DNA from: Streptomyces virginiae
GTDB taxonomy: Bacteria > Actinomycetota > Actinomycetes > Streptomycetales > Streptomycetaceae
NCBI RefSeq assembly: GCF_000720455.1
Contig: NZ_JOAK01000040.1
Location: 1 to 64,000 of the forward strand
Direction: 5' to 3'
Length of the DNA stretch: 64,000 nt
Shown here: in pieces, positions 16,247-25,158 of the stretch
Layout of the letters: every line of letters starts with the position of its first letter
Position numbering within the stretch: the stretch's first letter is position 1
The notes under the pieces: model-generated
Databases searched by the model: none
The model's input: the letters and a program-made list of their open reading frames with translations, nothing else
What the model was told of the DNA's origin: nothing
Translations under genes and position numbers: made by a program

Positions 16247-17134
16247 ATGTCCACGCCCCCCACCGCCCCCGCCGCGACCACCGCCGACGCCCCCGTCCGT
16301 ACCGTCCTGATCACCGGAACGTCCTCCGGGATCGGCCTGGCCGCCGCAGTCGCCGCGGCCCGCGCCGGATGGCGCACGGTGGCCACCCTGCGCGACACCG
16401 GCCGGGCCGACGCCCTGCGCGAGGCCGCCGCCGAGGCGGGCGTCGAGATCGACATCCGCCGCCTCGACGTCGTCGACGAGGCGTCCGTCACCGCCGCCGT
16501 GGAGGGCGTGATCGCCGACTACGGCCGCCTGGACGCCGTCGTGAACAACGCCGGCGCCGGACACCTCGGCACCCTCGAGCTGGAGAGCGTGGCCGATGTC
16601 CGCGAGGTCATGGAGGTCAACTTCTTCGGCGTGCTCAACGTCTCCAAGGCCGCGCTCCCCCACCTCCGGGCCACCGGAGGCCGCCTGATCACCGTCACGA
16701 GCGTCGGCGGGGTCATCGGCCAGCCGTTCAACGAGGCCTACTGCGCGGCGAAGTTCGCGGTGGAGGGCTACATGGAGAGCCTGGCGCCGGTGGCGAGCAC
16801 GCTCGGCGTGAGCGTGTCCGTCGTCGAGCCGGGCGCGGTGGCGACCGAGTTCGTCAACAACATCGGGCTCGACCTCGACGCCCGCATCGCCGCGGCCGGA
16901 CCGTACGCCGACGCGCTGCGCACCTACATCGACCGCACGGTCAGCCAGTTCACGGAGGGCTCGGCCCAGACCCCGGCCGGCGCGGCCGAGGCCGTCATGG
17001 AGGCGCTGACCGCCGACCGTCCGGCCTTCCGCATCCAGACCTCGCAGTGGGCCCGCGACTTCACCGGGACCAAGCTGACCGACCTGGACGGCGCGGCCGT
17101 CCTCGGCATGACGGGGACCTGGGTCGCAGCCTGA
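16247..17134 (+). CDS. Short-chain dehydrogenase/reductase
   Basis: 295 residues, classical SDR: nucleotide motif TGTSSGIG (about 24-31), LDVVDEASV, NNAGAGHLG, Ser of the catalytic triad in TVTSVGG and YCAAKFAVEGY (Tyr-x3-Lys), then EPGAVATEF. An oxidoreductase using NAD(P) on an unknown alcohol or carbonyl. ATG 16247 has GAGG six bases upstream. The divergent MarR regulator and its operators suggest induction by the substrate or a related aromatic compound. Confidence 0.92.
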   Translation: MSTPPTAPAATTADAPVRTVLITGTSSGIGLAAAVAAARAGWRTVATLRDTGRADALREAAAEAGVEIDIRRLDVVDEASVTAAVEGVIADYGRLDAVVNNAGAGHLGTLELESVADVREVMEVNFFGVLNVSKAALPHLRATGGRLITVTSVGGVIGQPFNEAYCAAKFAVEGYMESLAPVASTLGVSVSVVEPGAVATEFVNNIGLDLDARIAAAGPYADALRTYIDRTVSQFTEGSAQTPAGAAEAVMEALTADRPAFRIQTSQWARDFTGTKLTDLDGAAVLGMTGTWVAA

Positions 17135-17336
17135 CGCACGGGGCGCAGGGCATGTGCCGCGCCCTGGGACGTGTCCGGACCCCGCCGCGCAGCCCCGCCT
17201 GTCCGGCGGGCGGCCGGCGCTCCTTTGCGGGCACTCGCCGGGCGGGGTCATCATGGGAGGAGGCCGGCCGGGCCGCCGTCCGGCCTCCGGACCGCCGCGC
17301 GGCGGCGCGTCCCCCGTCGGGAGGTGACCCGCGTCC

Positions 17337-17438
17337 ATGGACGAATCACGCAGGGCCTGGATCTCGATCGGCGTCGTCATCGCCGTCATCCTGCTGAACC
17401 TCGCGGCCATCATCCTCATGAACACGGTCGGCCTGTGA
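17337..17438 (+). CDS. 33-residue single-span membrane peptide
   Basis: ATG 17337 to TGA 17438, preceded by a strong GGGAGGTG at good distance. The peptide starts MDESRRAW and continues with about 22 hydrophobic residues (IGVVIAVILLNLAAIILM) and a short TVGL tail: a single membrane helix with its charged end inside. It is followed immediately by a strong terminator, giving a self-contained small gene. Many Streptomyces carry such peptides of unknown role. No homologue is recognised here. Confidence 0.75.
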   Translation: MDESRRAWISIGVVIAVILLNLAAIILMNTVGL

Positions 17439-17466
17439 CCCTGTGACGGCGCCCGGCCGCGGTTCC

Positions 17467-17495
17467 GGTCCGCCCCCGGCTCCCGGGGGCGGACC
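17467..17495. terminator. Hairpin after the small membrane peptide
   Basis: Perfect 13-bp stem GGTCCGCCCCCGG / CCGGGGGCGGACC with loop CTC. The remaining bases to 17734 hold the leader of the NPP1 gene and no other gene. Confidence 0.8.
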
Positions 17496-17734
17496 TCTCG
17501 CGCGTACGGGGCCCGCCTCCCCCGCCCCGGCGGCCGGGCGCCCGCGCCGTCATTTCTGACATTTCCTCAACTCTCCGCCTGTTAAGGCGAGTTCGACTCC
17601 TCCGCGCATGAAGCAGACGCTGCGCGGACCCTTGCCGCGGCGACCCGGTTCGCGAATGATGCTCCGGGCGTGTCGGTCGGCGGTGGCCGTCTCCGGCCCG
17701 CCACCCCCGAACCCGACCGGCCAGGAGGCCTGTT

Positions 17735-18502
17735 GTGCGGACCCACCGTCGCATCCGGAGATCCCTCGTCGTCGTCGGCGCCGCCCTCGCGCTCGTCGTC
17801 GGCGTCCCGCAGGTGGCCTTCGCGGCGCCGCCCCCGGCGCTGCCCGGCCAGGCCGAGGCGATCGAGCGGACCTTCCAGCCCGCCTACGACTACGACACCG
17901 ACGGCTGCTATCCGACACCCGCCATCGGTCCGAGCGGGGTGCTGAACGGCGGGCTCAAGCCCACCGGAGCCCTCGACGGCAACTGCCGGGACGCCTCGGA
18001 CCTCGCCAACACCAACGGGTACTCGCGCTGGACCTGCAACAACGGCTGGTGCGCCGTGGTCTACGCGCTCTACTTCGAGAAGGACCAGGCGATCCCCGGC
18101 ATCAGCCTCGGCGGCCACCGCCACGACTGGGAGCACGTCGTGGTCTGGATCCAGGGCAACGAGGCGAAGTACGTCGCCACTTCCGCGCACGGCGACTTCG
18201 AGATCCACGCGCACGACCGGATCCGCTGGGACGGCACCCATCCCAAGATCGTCTACCACAAGGACGGCGTCGGCACGCACTGCTTCCGCGCGGCGAACAC
18301 CAACGACGAGCCCCCGGAGAACCACCGCGGCACCTGGCAGTACCCCACGCTCGTCGGCTGGTCGGGGTACCCGGCGACGCTCCGGGACAAGCTCAGCCAG
18401 GCCGACTTCGGCAGCGCGCACTTCGGTCTGAAGGACGGCTCCTTCGCCTCCCACCTGGCGGAGGCCAAGCCGGCGGGCATCCCCTTCGACCCGTACCTGT
18501 AG
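17735..18502 (+). CDS. Secreted NPP1-family (necrosis/ethylene-inducing-like) protein
   Basis: 255 residues. A Sec signal (RRIRRSLVVVGAALALVVGVPQVAFA) is cleaved near residue 30. The mature protein carries the family signature GGHRHDWEHVVVW (127-138), the GHRHDWE heptapeptide of NLP toxins whose acidic and His residues bind the divalent metal needed for lipid binding, and has several Cys (DGCYP, GNCRD, TCNNGWC, THCFR). GTG 17735 has AGGAGG upstream. In plant pathogens NLPs lyse membranes by binding plant sphingolipids; in saprophytic actinomycetes the role is unproven. No toxin-delivery genes are adjacent. Confidence 0.93.
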   Translation: MRTHRRIRRSLVVVGAALALVVGVPQVAFAAPPPALPGQAEAIERTFQPAYDYDTDGCYPTPAIGPSGVLNGGLKPTGALDGNCRDASDLANTNGYSRWTCNNGWCAVVYALYFEKDQAIPGISLGGHRHDWEHVVVWIQGNEAKYVATSAHGDFEIHAHDRIRWDGTHPKIVYHKDGVGTHCFRAANTNDEPPENHRGTWQYPTLVGWSGYPATLRDKLSQADFGSAHFGLKDGSFASHLAEAKPAGIPFDPYL

Positions 18503-18542
18503 CCGGCGCACGGCCCGGTCCCCGTCGCCGCTCCTCCCGCGG

Positions 18543-20720
18543 TCACAGTCGCAGGAGGAGCAGCGCGATGTCGTCCGTGTGCACGGACGCCGCGCCGGTA
18601 CCGTGCAGGAGGGCCTCGATGAGGTCGTCCAGATCCGCCCCGTCGTTCTCGGCGAGGACCGCGGCGAGGTCGTCGGTGCCGCGCTCGGCGTCGATGCCGG
18701 ACGCGGTGGGCTTCTCAACCAGCCCGTCGGTGTAGAGGGTCAGGAGCGTCCCGGGCGCCAGTTCCAGGCGGGTGACCGGGCACGGGCTGTCGCCACCGAT
18801 GCCGAGGAGCGGGCAGGGGTCGAGGTCCACGCGGCGCGGCCTGGTTCCCGGGGCGTGTACCAGCGGCGGCGGATGCCCGGCGCTCGCCAGGGTCGCGCAC
18901 CGGCTCGCGAGGTCGATGTGGAGGTAGAGGCAGGACACGAGCAGTTCGGTGTCCAGGCCCGCCAGGAGGCGGCCGGTGCGGGCCAGGACCGCGCCGGGCG
19001 GTGCGCCCGCGGCGGCCCGGATGGCGGTGCGGACCTGGCCCATGAGGGCGGCGGCGGCGACGTTGTGCCCCTGCACGTCGCCGATGACGGCCGCCACGGT
19101 GGTGGAGTCCAGCGGGATGACGTCGTAGAAGTCGCCTCCGATGTCCATGCCGTGGCCTGCGGGCAGGTAGCGGGCTGCGGCCCGCAGGCCCGGCACCGTG
19201 GGCAGGGTGTGCGGGAGGAGCGCCTGCTGGAGGCCGTGGGCGAGGTCGTGCGCCGCGTCGTGCAGGCGGGCCCGGTCCAGGGCCTGGGCGATCAGCCCGG
19301 CCAGGGAGGTGAGGACGGCGCGCTCGTCCGCCGTGAAGTCGTGCGGCCGCTCGTAGGAGAGGATGCAGCAGCCCACCGGGCGGCCGGAGATGGTCAACGG
19401 CAGGAACGCCCAGGCCTGTTTGCCGCTGATCTGTGGCGCCTCGGGGTGTGCGCGGGCCATTGCTGCGGGGTCGCCGAAGAAGGCGGGGACGCCGTCGGCC
19501 AGTACCTGCCCCGCCGGGGTCAGCCCGGTGCCCAGGGGCAGGCCGTCGAGCCGCTCGATGGTCTCCGGGTCGTACCCGTGGTACCCGGTGATCTTGAGGC
19601 GCCCCGCGTCGGCGGCGGACAGGACGAGCGCGTCGGCTCCGAAGGCGGGCAGGACCTGGTGGGCGACCAGTTCGACGACGTCGCGGACGGTGACGGTCTC
19701 GGTCATGGCGGCCGCGAGGTGCAGGAGCTGGTGGACCCGGCCCGTGTACGCGACCGAACCGCCCGCGGGCGGGCCCGACCGGACCGCCTCCAGGTGACGG
19801 GCGGGGCGGGTGACGCGGACGCTGATGCCGCTGGAGTCCGGATAGAGCTGGAAGCGCAGCGGGATGCCGGGCGGGCGCAGGGCCGTGAACTCGACCGGTT
19901 CGCGGCTGAGGACGGCGGACCGGTAGCGGTCCTCGACCAGGGGGGCGTCCAGCCAGGGCAGGGACTGCCAGGGCCAGGTGCCGAGCAACTGGCCGGACGT
20001 ACGGCCGAGCAGGTCCGCGGCGGTGCCGTCCACGAAGGTGATCCGGCCCTCCAGGTCCAGGGCCAGGGCGCCGTCGGGCAGGCGTTCGACCCAGTCGGCG
20101 GCGGCCTGCGCCGGCCGGCCGCCGTACGTGCGCGGCGGTGCGGCCGGGATGACGCGGGGCCGTGCGGGCACCTCGGGCGTGCCGTCGGCCGCGTCCAGCA
20201 TCCGGGCGATACGGCGGGCGGCGGAGGTGACGTGGTGCTGTTCGCGCAGGCTCGCGGTGCGGGCGTGGCCGGCGGGCCACAGCAGGAACAGGGCGCCGTG
20301 GGCGCCCCGGCGGCCCTTCAGCGGTGCCGCAGCCAGGCAGAACTCGTACGGCAGGCTGACCGCCGCCTGGGGGTAGTCGTGGGCCAGGTCCTCCTGCGAA
20401 CCGGTCCAGACCAGCCGGTCCTCGCGCACGGCGTCGCTCACCGGGGTGGAGGCGGTCACCGGGATCCGGTGCCACGGCCGCGCCACCTCGGTCGGCACGC
20501 CGCACAGCACGACGAGCACCAGGACGCCGCGGTCCGGACCGTCCCAGAGGTGGAACCCGCCGGCGGACGCCCCGGTCCGCCGGATCGTCGCGGTCAGCGC
20601 CTCGTCCAGCAGCCACGAGCCGGCCGCCCGGTCCGCCCCGGCGCCGGCCGGCGCGCCCGCGGCCGTACCCGTACGCGCACCCGCGTCGGCGCCTGCCGGG
20701 CCCTCACCGCCGCCGCTCAC
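18543..20720 (-). CDS. PAS/GAF-regulated SpoIIE-type PP2C phosphatase
   Basis: 725 residues, cytosolic. Order: N-terminal GAF-like region (about 20-190), PAS (LPDGALALDLEGRITFVDGTAADLLGR), a second GAF (HLAAAMTETVTVRDVVEL to LIAQALDRARLHD) and PP2C/SpoIIE: LQQALLPHTLPTVPGL, GGDFYDVIPL (metal Asp), VIGDVQGHNVAAAALMGQ and LYTDGLVEKP. Such phosphatases dephosphorylate anti-anti-sigma factors in partner-switching circuits. GTG 20720 is chosen because of AGGAGG six bases upstream; the open frame extends further but its composition is not protein-like. A second, different PP2C lies at 41277. Confidence 0.92.
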   Translation of the reverse strand: MSGGGEGPAGADAGARTGTAAGAPAGAGADRAAGSWLLDEALTATIRRTGASAGGFHLWDGPDRGVLVLVVLCGVPTEVARPWHRIPVTASTPVSDAVREDRLVWTGSQEDLAHDYPQAAVSLPYEFCLAAAPLKGRRGAHGALFLLWPAGHARTASLREQHHVTSAARRIARMLDAADGTPEVPARPRVIPAAPPRTYGGRPAQAAADWVERLPDGALALDLEGRITFVDGTAADLLGRTSGQLLGTWPWQSLPWLDAPLVEDRYRSAVLSREPVEFTALRPPGIPLRFQLYPDSSGISVRVTRPARHLEAVRSGPPAGGSVAYTGRVHQLLHLAAAMTETVTVRDVVELVAHQVLPAFGADALVLSAADAGRLKITGYHGYDPETIERLDGLPLGTGLTPAGQVLADGVPAFFGDPAAMARAHPEAPQISGKQAWAFLPLTISGRPVGCCILSYERPHDFTADERAVLTSLAGLIAQALDRARLHDAAHDLAHGLQQALLPHTLPTVPGLRAAARYLPAGHGMDIGGDFYDVIPLDSTTVAAVIGDVQGHNVAAAALMGQVRTAIRAAAGAPPGAVLARTGRLLAGLDTELLVSCLYLHIDLASRCATLASAGHPPPLVHAPGTRPRRVDLDPCPLLGIGGDSPCPVTRLELAPGTLLTLYTDGLVEKPTASGIDAERGTDDLAAVLAENDGADLDDLIEALLHGTGAASVHTDDIALLLLRL

Positions 20721-20769
20721 GGCCCACCTCCTGTCACAGCCCGCCGCCCGGGTCCGCACCGACGGCCCG

Positions 20770-21378
20770 TCAGGGGCCGGACGACTCTTCCGCGGACGAC
20801 TCTTCTCCGGAGGCCCCATCCGCGGACGGACCCGCTGCGGCCGGTCCGGCGCCGAATTCCTTGACGAAGGCGGTGCAGAAGGCGTCGAGGTCGTCGGGCC
20901 TGCGGCTGGTGACCAGCGTGCCGGGCGCCGCCCGGCAGACCCGTACCTCTTCGTCGACCCAGGTGGCACCGGCGTTGCGCAGGTCGGTGGCGAGGCTCGG
21001 CCAGGACGTCACGGTCCTGTCCCGCACCACGTCCGCCTCGACGAGCGTCCAGGCGGCGTGACAGATCGCCGCCACCGGCCGGCCGGTGCGCAGGAAACCC
21101 CGTACGAAGTCGACCGCGCCCTCGTCCATGCGGAGGGCGTCGGGGTTGGCGACACCGCCCGGGAGCACCAGCGCGTCGTAGTCGTCCGGTCCGGCGGCGC
21201 CGACCACGTCGTCGACCGGGAAGGTGTCGGCCTTGTCGAGGTGGTGGAACGCCTGGACCTCGCCGCTGTCGGTCGACACGAGGCGTGGCTGCCATCCCTG
21301 GTCCACCACGGCCTGCCACGGCCGCTCCAGCTCGATCTGTTCCACGCCTTCCGGCGCCACGAGAAACGCCACCCTCAT
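20770..21378 (-). CDS. DJ-1/PfpI-family protein
   Basis: 202 residues of the DJ-1/PfpI type-1 glutamine amidotransferase-like superfamily: MRVAFLVAPEGVEQIELERPW, DALVLPGGVANPD, the nucleophile elbow AAICHAAW (Cys) and VTSWPSLATDLRNAGATWVDEEV. Members are general-stress proteins or glyoxalase/protease-like enzymes. The C-terminus is an unusual acidic, Ser/Glu-rich tail. ATG 21378 has GGAAGGA upstream. It lies 49 bases upstream of the PP2C gene on the same strand and may be its operon partner. Confidence 0.9.
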   Translation of the reverse strand: MRVAFLVAPEGVEQIELERPWQAVVDQGWQPRLVSTDSGEVQAFHHLDKADTFPVDDVVGAAGPDDYDALVLPGGVANPDALRMDEGAVDFVRGFLRTGRPVAAICHAAWTLVEADVVRDRTVTSWPSLATDLRNAGATWVDEEVRVCRAAPGTLVTSRRPDDLDAFCTAFVKEFGAGPAAAGPSADGASGEESSAEESSGP

Positions 21379-21546
21379 CGTCGTCACGTCCTTCCACGGT
21401 GATTGCGCCCGGCCGCCCTCCCGGCCCGCCCGCGCACTGCGCCTGCCCCTTCGCGAGGAGGGCAAACGGCCGGTCCGCCCCGGACGGCCGTATGATCGAG
21501 GACGCGTCGGCCCCGGCCGTCACCCCCTGACGAGACAGGCGAGGAC

Positions 21547-22581
21547 GTGCACGTGCACAGGACCGTGACCGAACTCGCGGACGGCCGCGAGCTCATCTAC
21601 TACGACAGCGAACCCGGCCGGGACCGAGGGGCCCAGGACCGGCGCCCGCTGGACCGGGTCGAGAGCGCCCCCGAACTGCGCCGCGACCCGGCCACCGGCG
21701 ACTGGGTCACCATCGCCGCCCACCGGCAGTCCCGTACCTACCACCCGCCGGCGGACGCCTGCCCGCTCTGCCCCTCCCGGGACGGCCGCCAGAGCGAGAT
21801 CCCGGCCGCCGACTACGAGGTGGCCGTCTTCGAGAACCGCTTCCCGTCACTCGCCGGGGAGGCCGGCCGCTGCGAGGTGGTGTGCTTCACCCCCGAGCAC
21901 GACGCCGGCTTCGCCGACCTCACCCCGCAGCGGGCCCGGCTGGTCCTGGACGCCTGGACCGACCGCACCGCCGCCCTGTCCGCCCGGCCCGGCGTGCGGC
22001 AGGTGTACTGCTTCGAGAACCGGGGCGCGGAGATCGGCGTGACGCTGGCCCATCCGCACGGCCAGATCTACGCCTTCTCCACCACCACCCCGCGCACCGC
22101 CAAGCACCTCGCCGCCGCGGCCGCGCACCGCGCCCGCACCGGCCGCAACCTCTTCGAGGACGTCCTCGCGCAAGCCCGCGCCGCCACCGAACGCGTGGTC
22201 CTCGCCGGGGAGCACTGGACCGCCTTCGTCCCCTACGCCGCGCGCTGGCCGTACGAGGTGCACCTCCACCCGCACCGCAGGGTCCCCGATCTGACCGGGC
22301 TCACCGAGGCGGAGCGCGCCGAGTTCCCCGGCCTGTACCTGGACCTGCTGCGCCGTTTCGACCGGCTCTTCGGGGCGGCCGCGCCCACCCCCTACATCGC
22401 GGCCTGGCACCAGGCCCCGCTCGTGGGGGGCGAGGAACTCGCGCTGCACCTGGAGCTGTTCACGATCCGGCGGAGCGCCGACAAGCTCAAGTACACGGCC
22501 GGGACCGAAGCCGGCATGGACGCCTTCATGAACGACGTGGCGCCCGAGGCGGCGGCGCGGCGGCTGCGGGAGGCCCTGTGA
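21547..22581 (+). CDS. galT: Galactose-1-phosphate uridylyltransferase
   Basis: 344 residues of the HIT superfamily: zinc-binding DACPLCPSRD (CxxC), FENRFPSL, the active-site AHPHGQIYAF (His-Pro-His) and the C-terminal EVHLHPHRR and HLELFTIRRS. It swaps UMP from UDP-glucose to galactose-1-phosphate in the Leloir pathway. Start GTG 21547 (GTG 21553 is equally possible). The stop overlaps the galK start (GTGA). galE, the epimerase that completes the pathway, is not in this window. Confidence 0.95.
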   Translation: MHVHRTVTELADGRELIYYDSEPGRDRGAQDRRPLDRVESAPELRRDPATGDWVTIAAHRQSRTYHPPADACPLCPSRDGRQSEIPAADYEVAVFENRFPSLAGEAGRCEVVCFTPEHDAGFADLTPQRARLVLDAWTDRTAALSARPGVRQVYCFENRGAEIGVTLAHPHGQIYAFSTTTPRTAKHLAAAAAHRARTGRNLFEDVLAQARAATERVVLAGEHWTAFVPYAARWPYEVHLHPHRRVPDLTGLTEAERAEFPGLYLDLLRRFDRLFGAAAPTPYIAAWHQAPLVGGEELALHLELFTIRRSADKLKYTAGTEAGMDAFMNDVAPEAAARRLREAL

Positions 22582-23741
22582 CCGGGCCCGCGGCGCAAGC
22601 CGCCGCCGTGCGCCGGGAGTTCGAACGCATCCACGGCCGCGCCCCCGACGGGATCTGGGCCGCCCCGGGCCGGGTCAACCTGATCGGCGAGCACACCGAC
22701 TACAACGACGGCTTCGCCCTCCCGATGGCGTTGCCGCAGACCACCGTACTGGCGGCCGGCCGCCGCGAGGACGGGCTGCTGCGCCTGCACAGTGCCCAGG
22801 GCGACGGCCGGATCACCGAGCTGGCGGTGGCGGACCTCGCCCCCGGCCCGGTCTCCGGCTGGGCGCGTTACCCGGCCGGGGTGGTGTGGGCGCTGCGGGA
22901 GCGGGGCCTGCCCGTCGGCGGCGCCGACGTACACCTGGACAGCACCGTGCCGAGGGGCGCCGGCCTGTCCTCCTCGGCGGCCCTGGAGTGCGCGGTCGCC
23001 GTCGCGTACGACGAGCTGTACGCGCTGCGGCTGTCGCGGCCGGAGCTGGCACGCGTGGCGCAGTACGCCGAGAACGCCTTCGCAGGTGTGCCCTGCGGGG
23101 TGATGGACCAGATGGCCTCGGTCTGCTGCGCCGAGGGCAGCGCCCTGCACCTCGACAGCCGCAGCCTGGACGTCCGGCAGGTCCCCTTCGACCTCACCGG
23201 GCACGGGCTGCGCCTGCTGGTGATCGACACCCGGGTCGCGCACGACCTCGCCGACGGGGCGTACGCGGAGCTGCGCGCGGGGTGCGAGCGGGCGGCGGGA
23301 CTGCTGGGGCTGACCGCCCTGCGGGACCTCTCCGAGGCGGAGCTGCCCGGCGTCCTCACGCAGCTGCCCGAGGACCTCGCGCCGCTGGTCCGGCACGTGG
23401 TCACGGAGAACGCCCGGGTCGGCCGGGCCGTCGAACGGCTCGCGGCGGGTGAACCGGAGTCGCTGGGGCCGCTGTTGACGGCCGGTCACGCCTCCCTCCG
23501 GGACGACTACCGCGTCTCGTGCCCGGAGACCGACCTCGCGGTGGAGGCCGCCGTCGCCGCCGGCGCCCTGGGCGCCCGGATGACCGGTGGCGGCTTCGGC
23601 GGCTCCGTGATCGCGCTGGTCCCGGCCGCGGCGGCCGCGTCCGTGGCCCGGGCCGTGACGGACGCCTTCGCGGCGGCCGGCTTCGTGACGCCGGCCGTGC
23701 TGGAGGCCGTACCGTCGGCGGGGGCCCGTCGCGTCGGCTGA
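22578..23741 (+). CDS. galK: Galactokinase
   Basis: 387 residues of the GHMP kinase family: galactokinase signature GRVNLIGEHTDYNDGFALPM near the start, ATP loop PRGAGLSSSAALECAVA, GVMDQMASV and the C-terminal GARMTGGGFGGSVIALV. It phosphorylates D-galactose for GalT, with which it is translationally coupled through GTGA. The GC-rich inverted stretch just after the stop (about 23750-23785) may terminate the operon. Confidence 0.95.
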   Translation: MTGPAAQAAAVRREFERIHGRAPDGIWAAPGRVNLIGEHTDYNDGFALPMALPQTTVLAAGRREDGLLRLHSAQGDGRITELAVADLAPGPVSGWARYPAGVVWALRERGLPVGGADVHLDSTVPRGAGLSSSAALECAVAVAYDELYALRLSRPELARVAQYAENAFAGVPCGVMDQMASVCCAEGSALHLDSRSLDVRQVPFDLTGHGLRLLVIDTRVAHDLADGAYAELRAGCERAAGLLGLTALRDLSEAELPGVLTQLPEDLAPLVRHVVTENARVGRAVERLAAGEPESLGPLLTAGHASLRDDYRVSCPETDLAVEAAVAAGALGARMTGGGFGGSVIALVPAAAAASVARAVTDAFAAAGFVTPAVLEAVPSAGARRVG

Positions 23742-23902
23742 CCCGCGCGGCGCCGGCCCTCCCCCGCCGGCCGGCGGAGCGTTGTCGCAATCTCCCACAT
23801 CGACTGCTCACCCACAATGCCAGTTGGGTTATCCGCCGAGCATCTGCAAGGTGATTGTCGAATATAAGCCGCAGATGCAGGACGGGACGTGAAAGGTGTC
23901 CC

Positions 23903-24287
23903 GTGGAGGAGGCGGCAGCTCAACGACCAGATCACGGCAGTGACGTCCGCGCGTGGCTGAGGGGCATCGAGGTGTTCGCGGGGCCGCTCTGCGCGTTCGA
24001 GCCGGAGCACGCCCCGGGTCCGGTCGGCGACCGCCCGCGCCGAGTCCCTGCCGGCCCGCCAGAGCCAGTACCTGGCGGACACGGCGGAGCGCGACCACGC
24101 CCTGGAGAAGGCGCTGGCCCTGGTCGGGCGGGAACCCTCCCTCGTGGACTCCGCCTGGACGCCCTACACCCTCGCCCCGGTGGAGGTGGAGTTCTGGCAG
24201 GCGGCGAAGAGCCGCGTCCACACCCGGCTGCGCTACGAGCGCACCGGGACCGACGGCCGCTGGGAGCGGTACCGGCTCTGGTCCTGA
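23903..24287 (+). pseudogene. Deleted pyridoxamine 5'-phosphate oxidase-like gene
   Basis: Two pieces of a PdxH-like protein lie in different frames. From GTG 23903 the N-terminus reads DVRAWLRGIEVFAGPL then an acidic F-x-P-type stretch, as in PNPOx proteins. About 24030 the reading shifts to another frame giving RAESLPARQSQYLAD and the C-terminal signature APVEVEFWQAAKSRVHTRLR ending at TGA 24287. The central FMN-binding part, roughly 100 residues, is missing. A single out-of-frame deletion near 24010-24035 explains everything. PLP synthesis from this gene is not possible. Confidence 0.75.
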
Positions 24288-24381
24288 CTCCCCCGGGGCC
24301 CGCACGGCCGACGTCACCACGCTTCGGCGTACGGGCCCCTTCCCCTCCTGTCCCTGCTCGCGAGGCGAGGTACCCCCCCCC

Positions 24382-25150
24382 ATGACCACCCTGCCCCTCC
24401 GCACCGGTGGCGCCGGCGCGGCAGCCGCCGGCTCCGACCGCTCCCCCGTCCCGCGGCCGGACGAGCGATGGCCCGGTTCATCACCGAGGCCCTGGGTGAC
24501 GCGCGCACCGTGCTCTACGTCGGCGCGGGCGCCGGGTCGTACGAGAGCGCGGCGCGTGCGGTGACCGCGGTGGACGCCTCGGAGTCGATGCGGGCCCGGC
24601 GCCCGGTCCGGCTCGCCCGGGCGATCGACGCGGTCGCCGAGGAACTGCCCTTCGCCGATGGCGAGTTCGACGCTTCGATGACGCTCTTCAGTGTCCACCA
24701 GTGGTCCGACGTGCGGGCCGGTCTGCGCGAGATGCGGCGCGTGACGCGCGGTCCGGTGGCCGTCCTGTCCTGCGATCCCGACCTGGTGCGGGAGTTCTGG
24801 CTGTACCGGTACGCGCCCGAGGTCCTCGACACGGAGGCGCTCCGCCATCCGACGGTCGAGGAGCTGGCCTCCGCGCTCGGCGGCAGCGGGACCGTCCGGA
24901 CCGTACCCGTTCCGCCGGACTGCACGGACGGGTTCAACGAGGCGTACTACGTCCGCCCCGAGCTGCTGCTCGACCCGGCGGCCCGGCAGGCCTGTTCGGC
25001 GTGGAGCTTCGTCGACGACGGCGTGCGCGAGCGCTTCGACCGGTCCCTGCGCCGCGTCTGGAATCGGGCGCCTGGGACGCGGAGTTCGGCCACCTGCGCA
25101 CCCTGCCGGCGTACGAGGGATCCCTCGTCCTCGTACGCGCGACCCCCTGA
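24382..25150 (+). pseudogene. Class I SAM methyltransferase, two frameshifts
   Basis: Start ATG 24382 (MTTLPLRTGG, then VPRPDER). Near 24466 the reading shifts into ARFITEALGDARTVLYVGAG (SAM-binding motif), ELPFADGEFDASMTLFSVHQ, MRRVTRGPVAVLSCDP and ACSAWSFVDDGVRERFD. Near 25060 it shifts again to the expected tail ESGAWDAEFGHLRTLPAY ending at TGA 25150. With both shifts corrected the protein is full length. Either the gene is dead or the sequence has two single-base errors; the neighbouring deleted pdxH favours real decay. The uninterrupted middle frame alone is 24468-25169 with a scrambled C-terminus. Confidence 0.75.
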
Positions 25151-25158
25151 CGCGCCCC

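Noticed and set aside
18579-20864. Long plus-strand frame opposite the PP2C gene
   Set aside because: Gly/Arg/Gln-rich translation with no recognisable motif; it is a shadow of the phosphatase gene.
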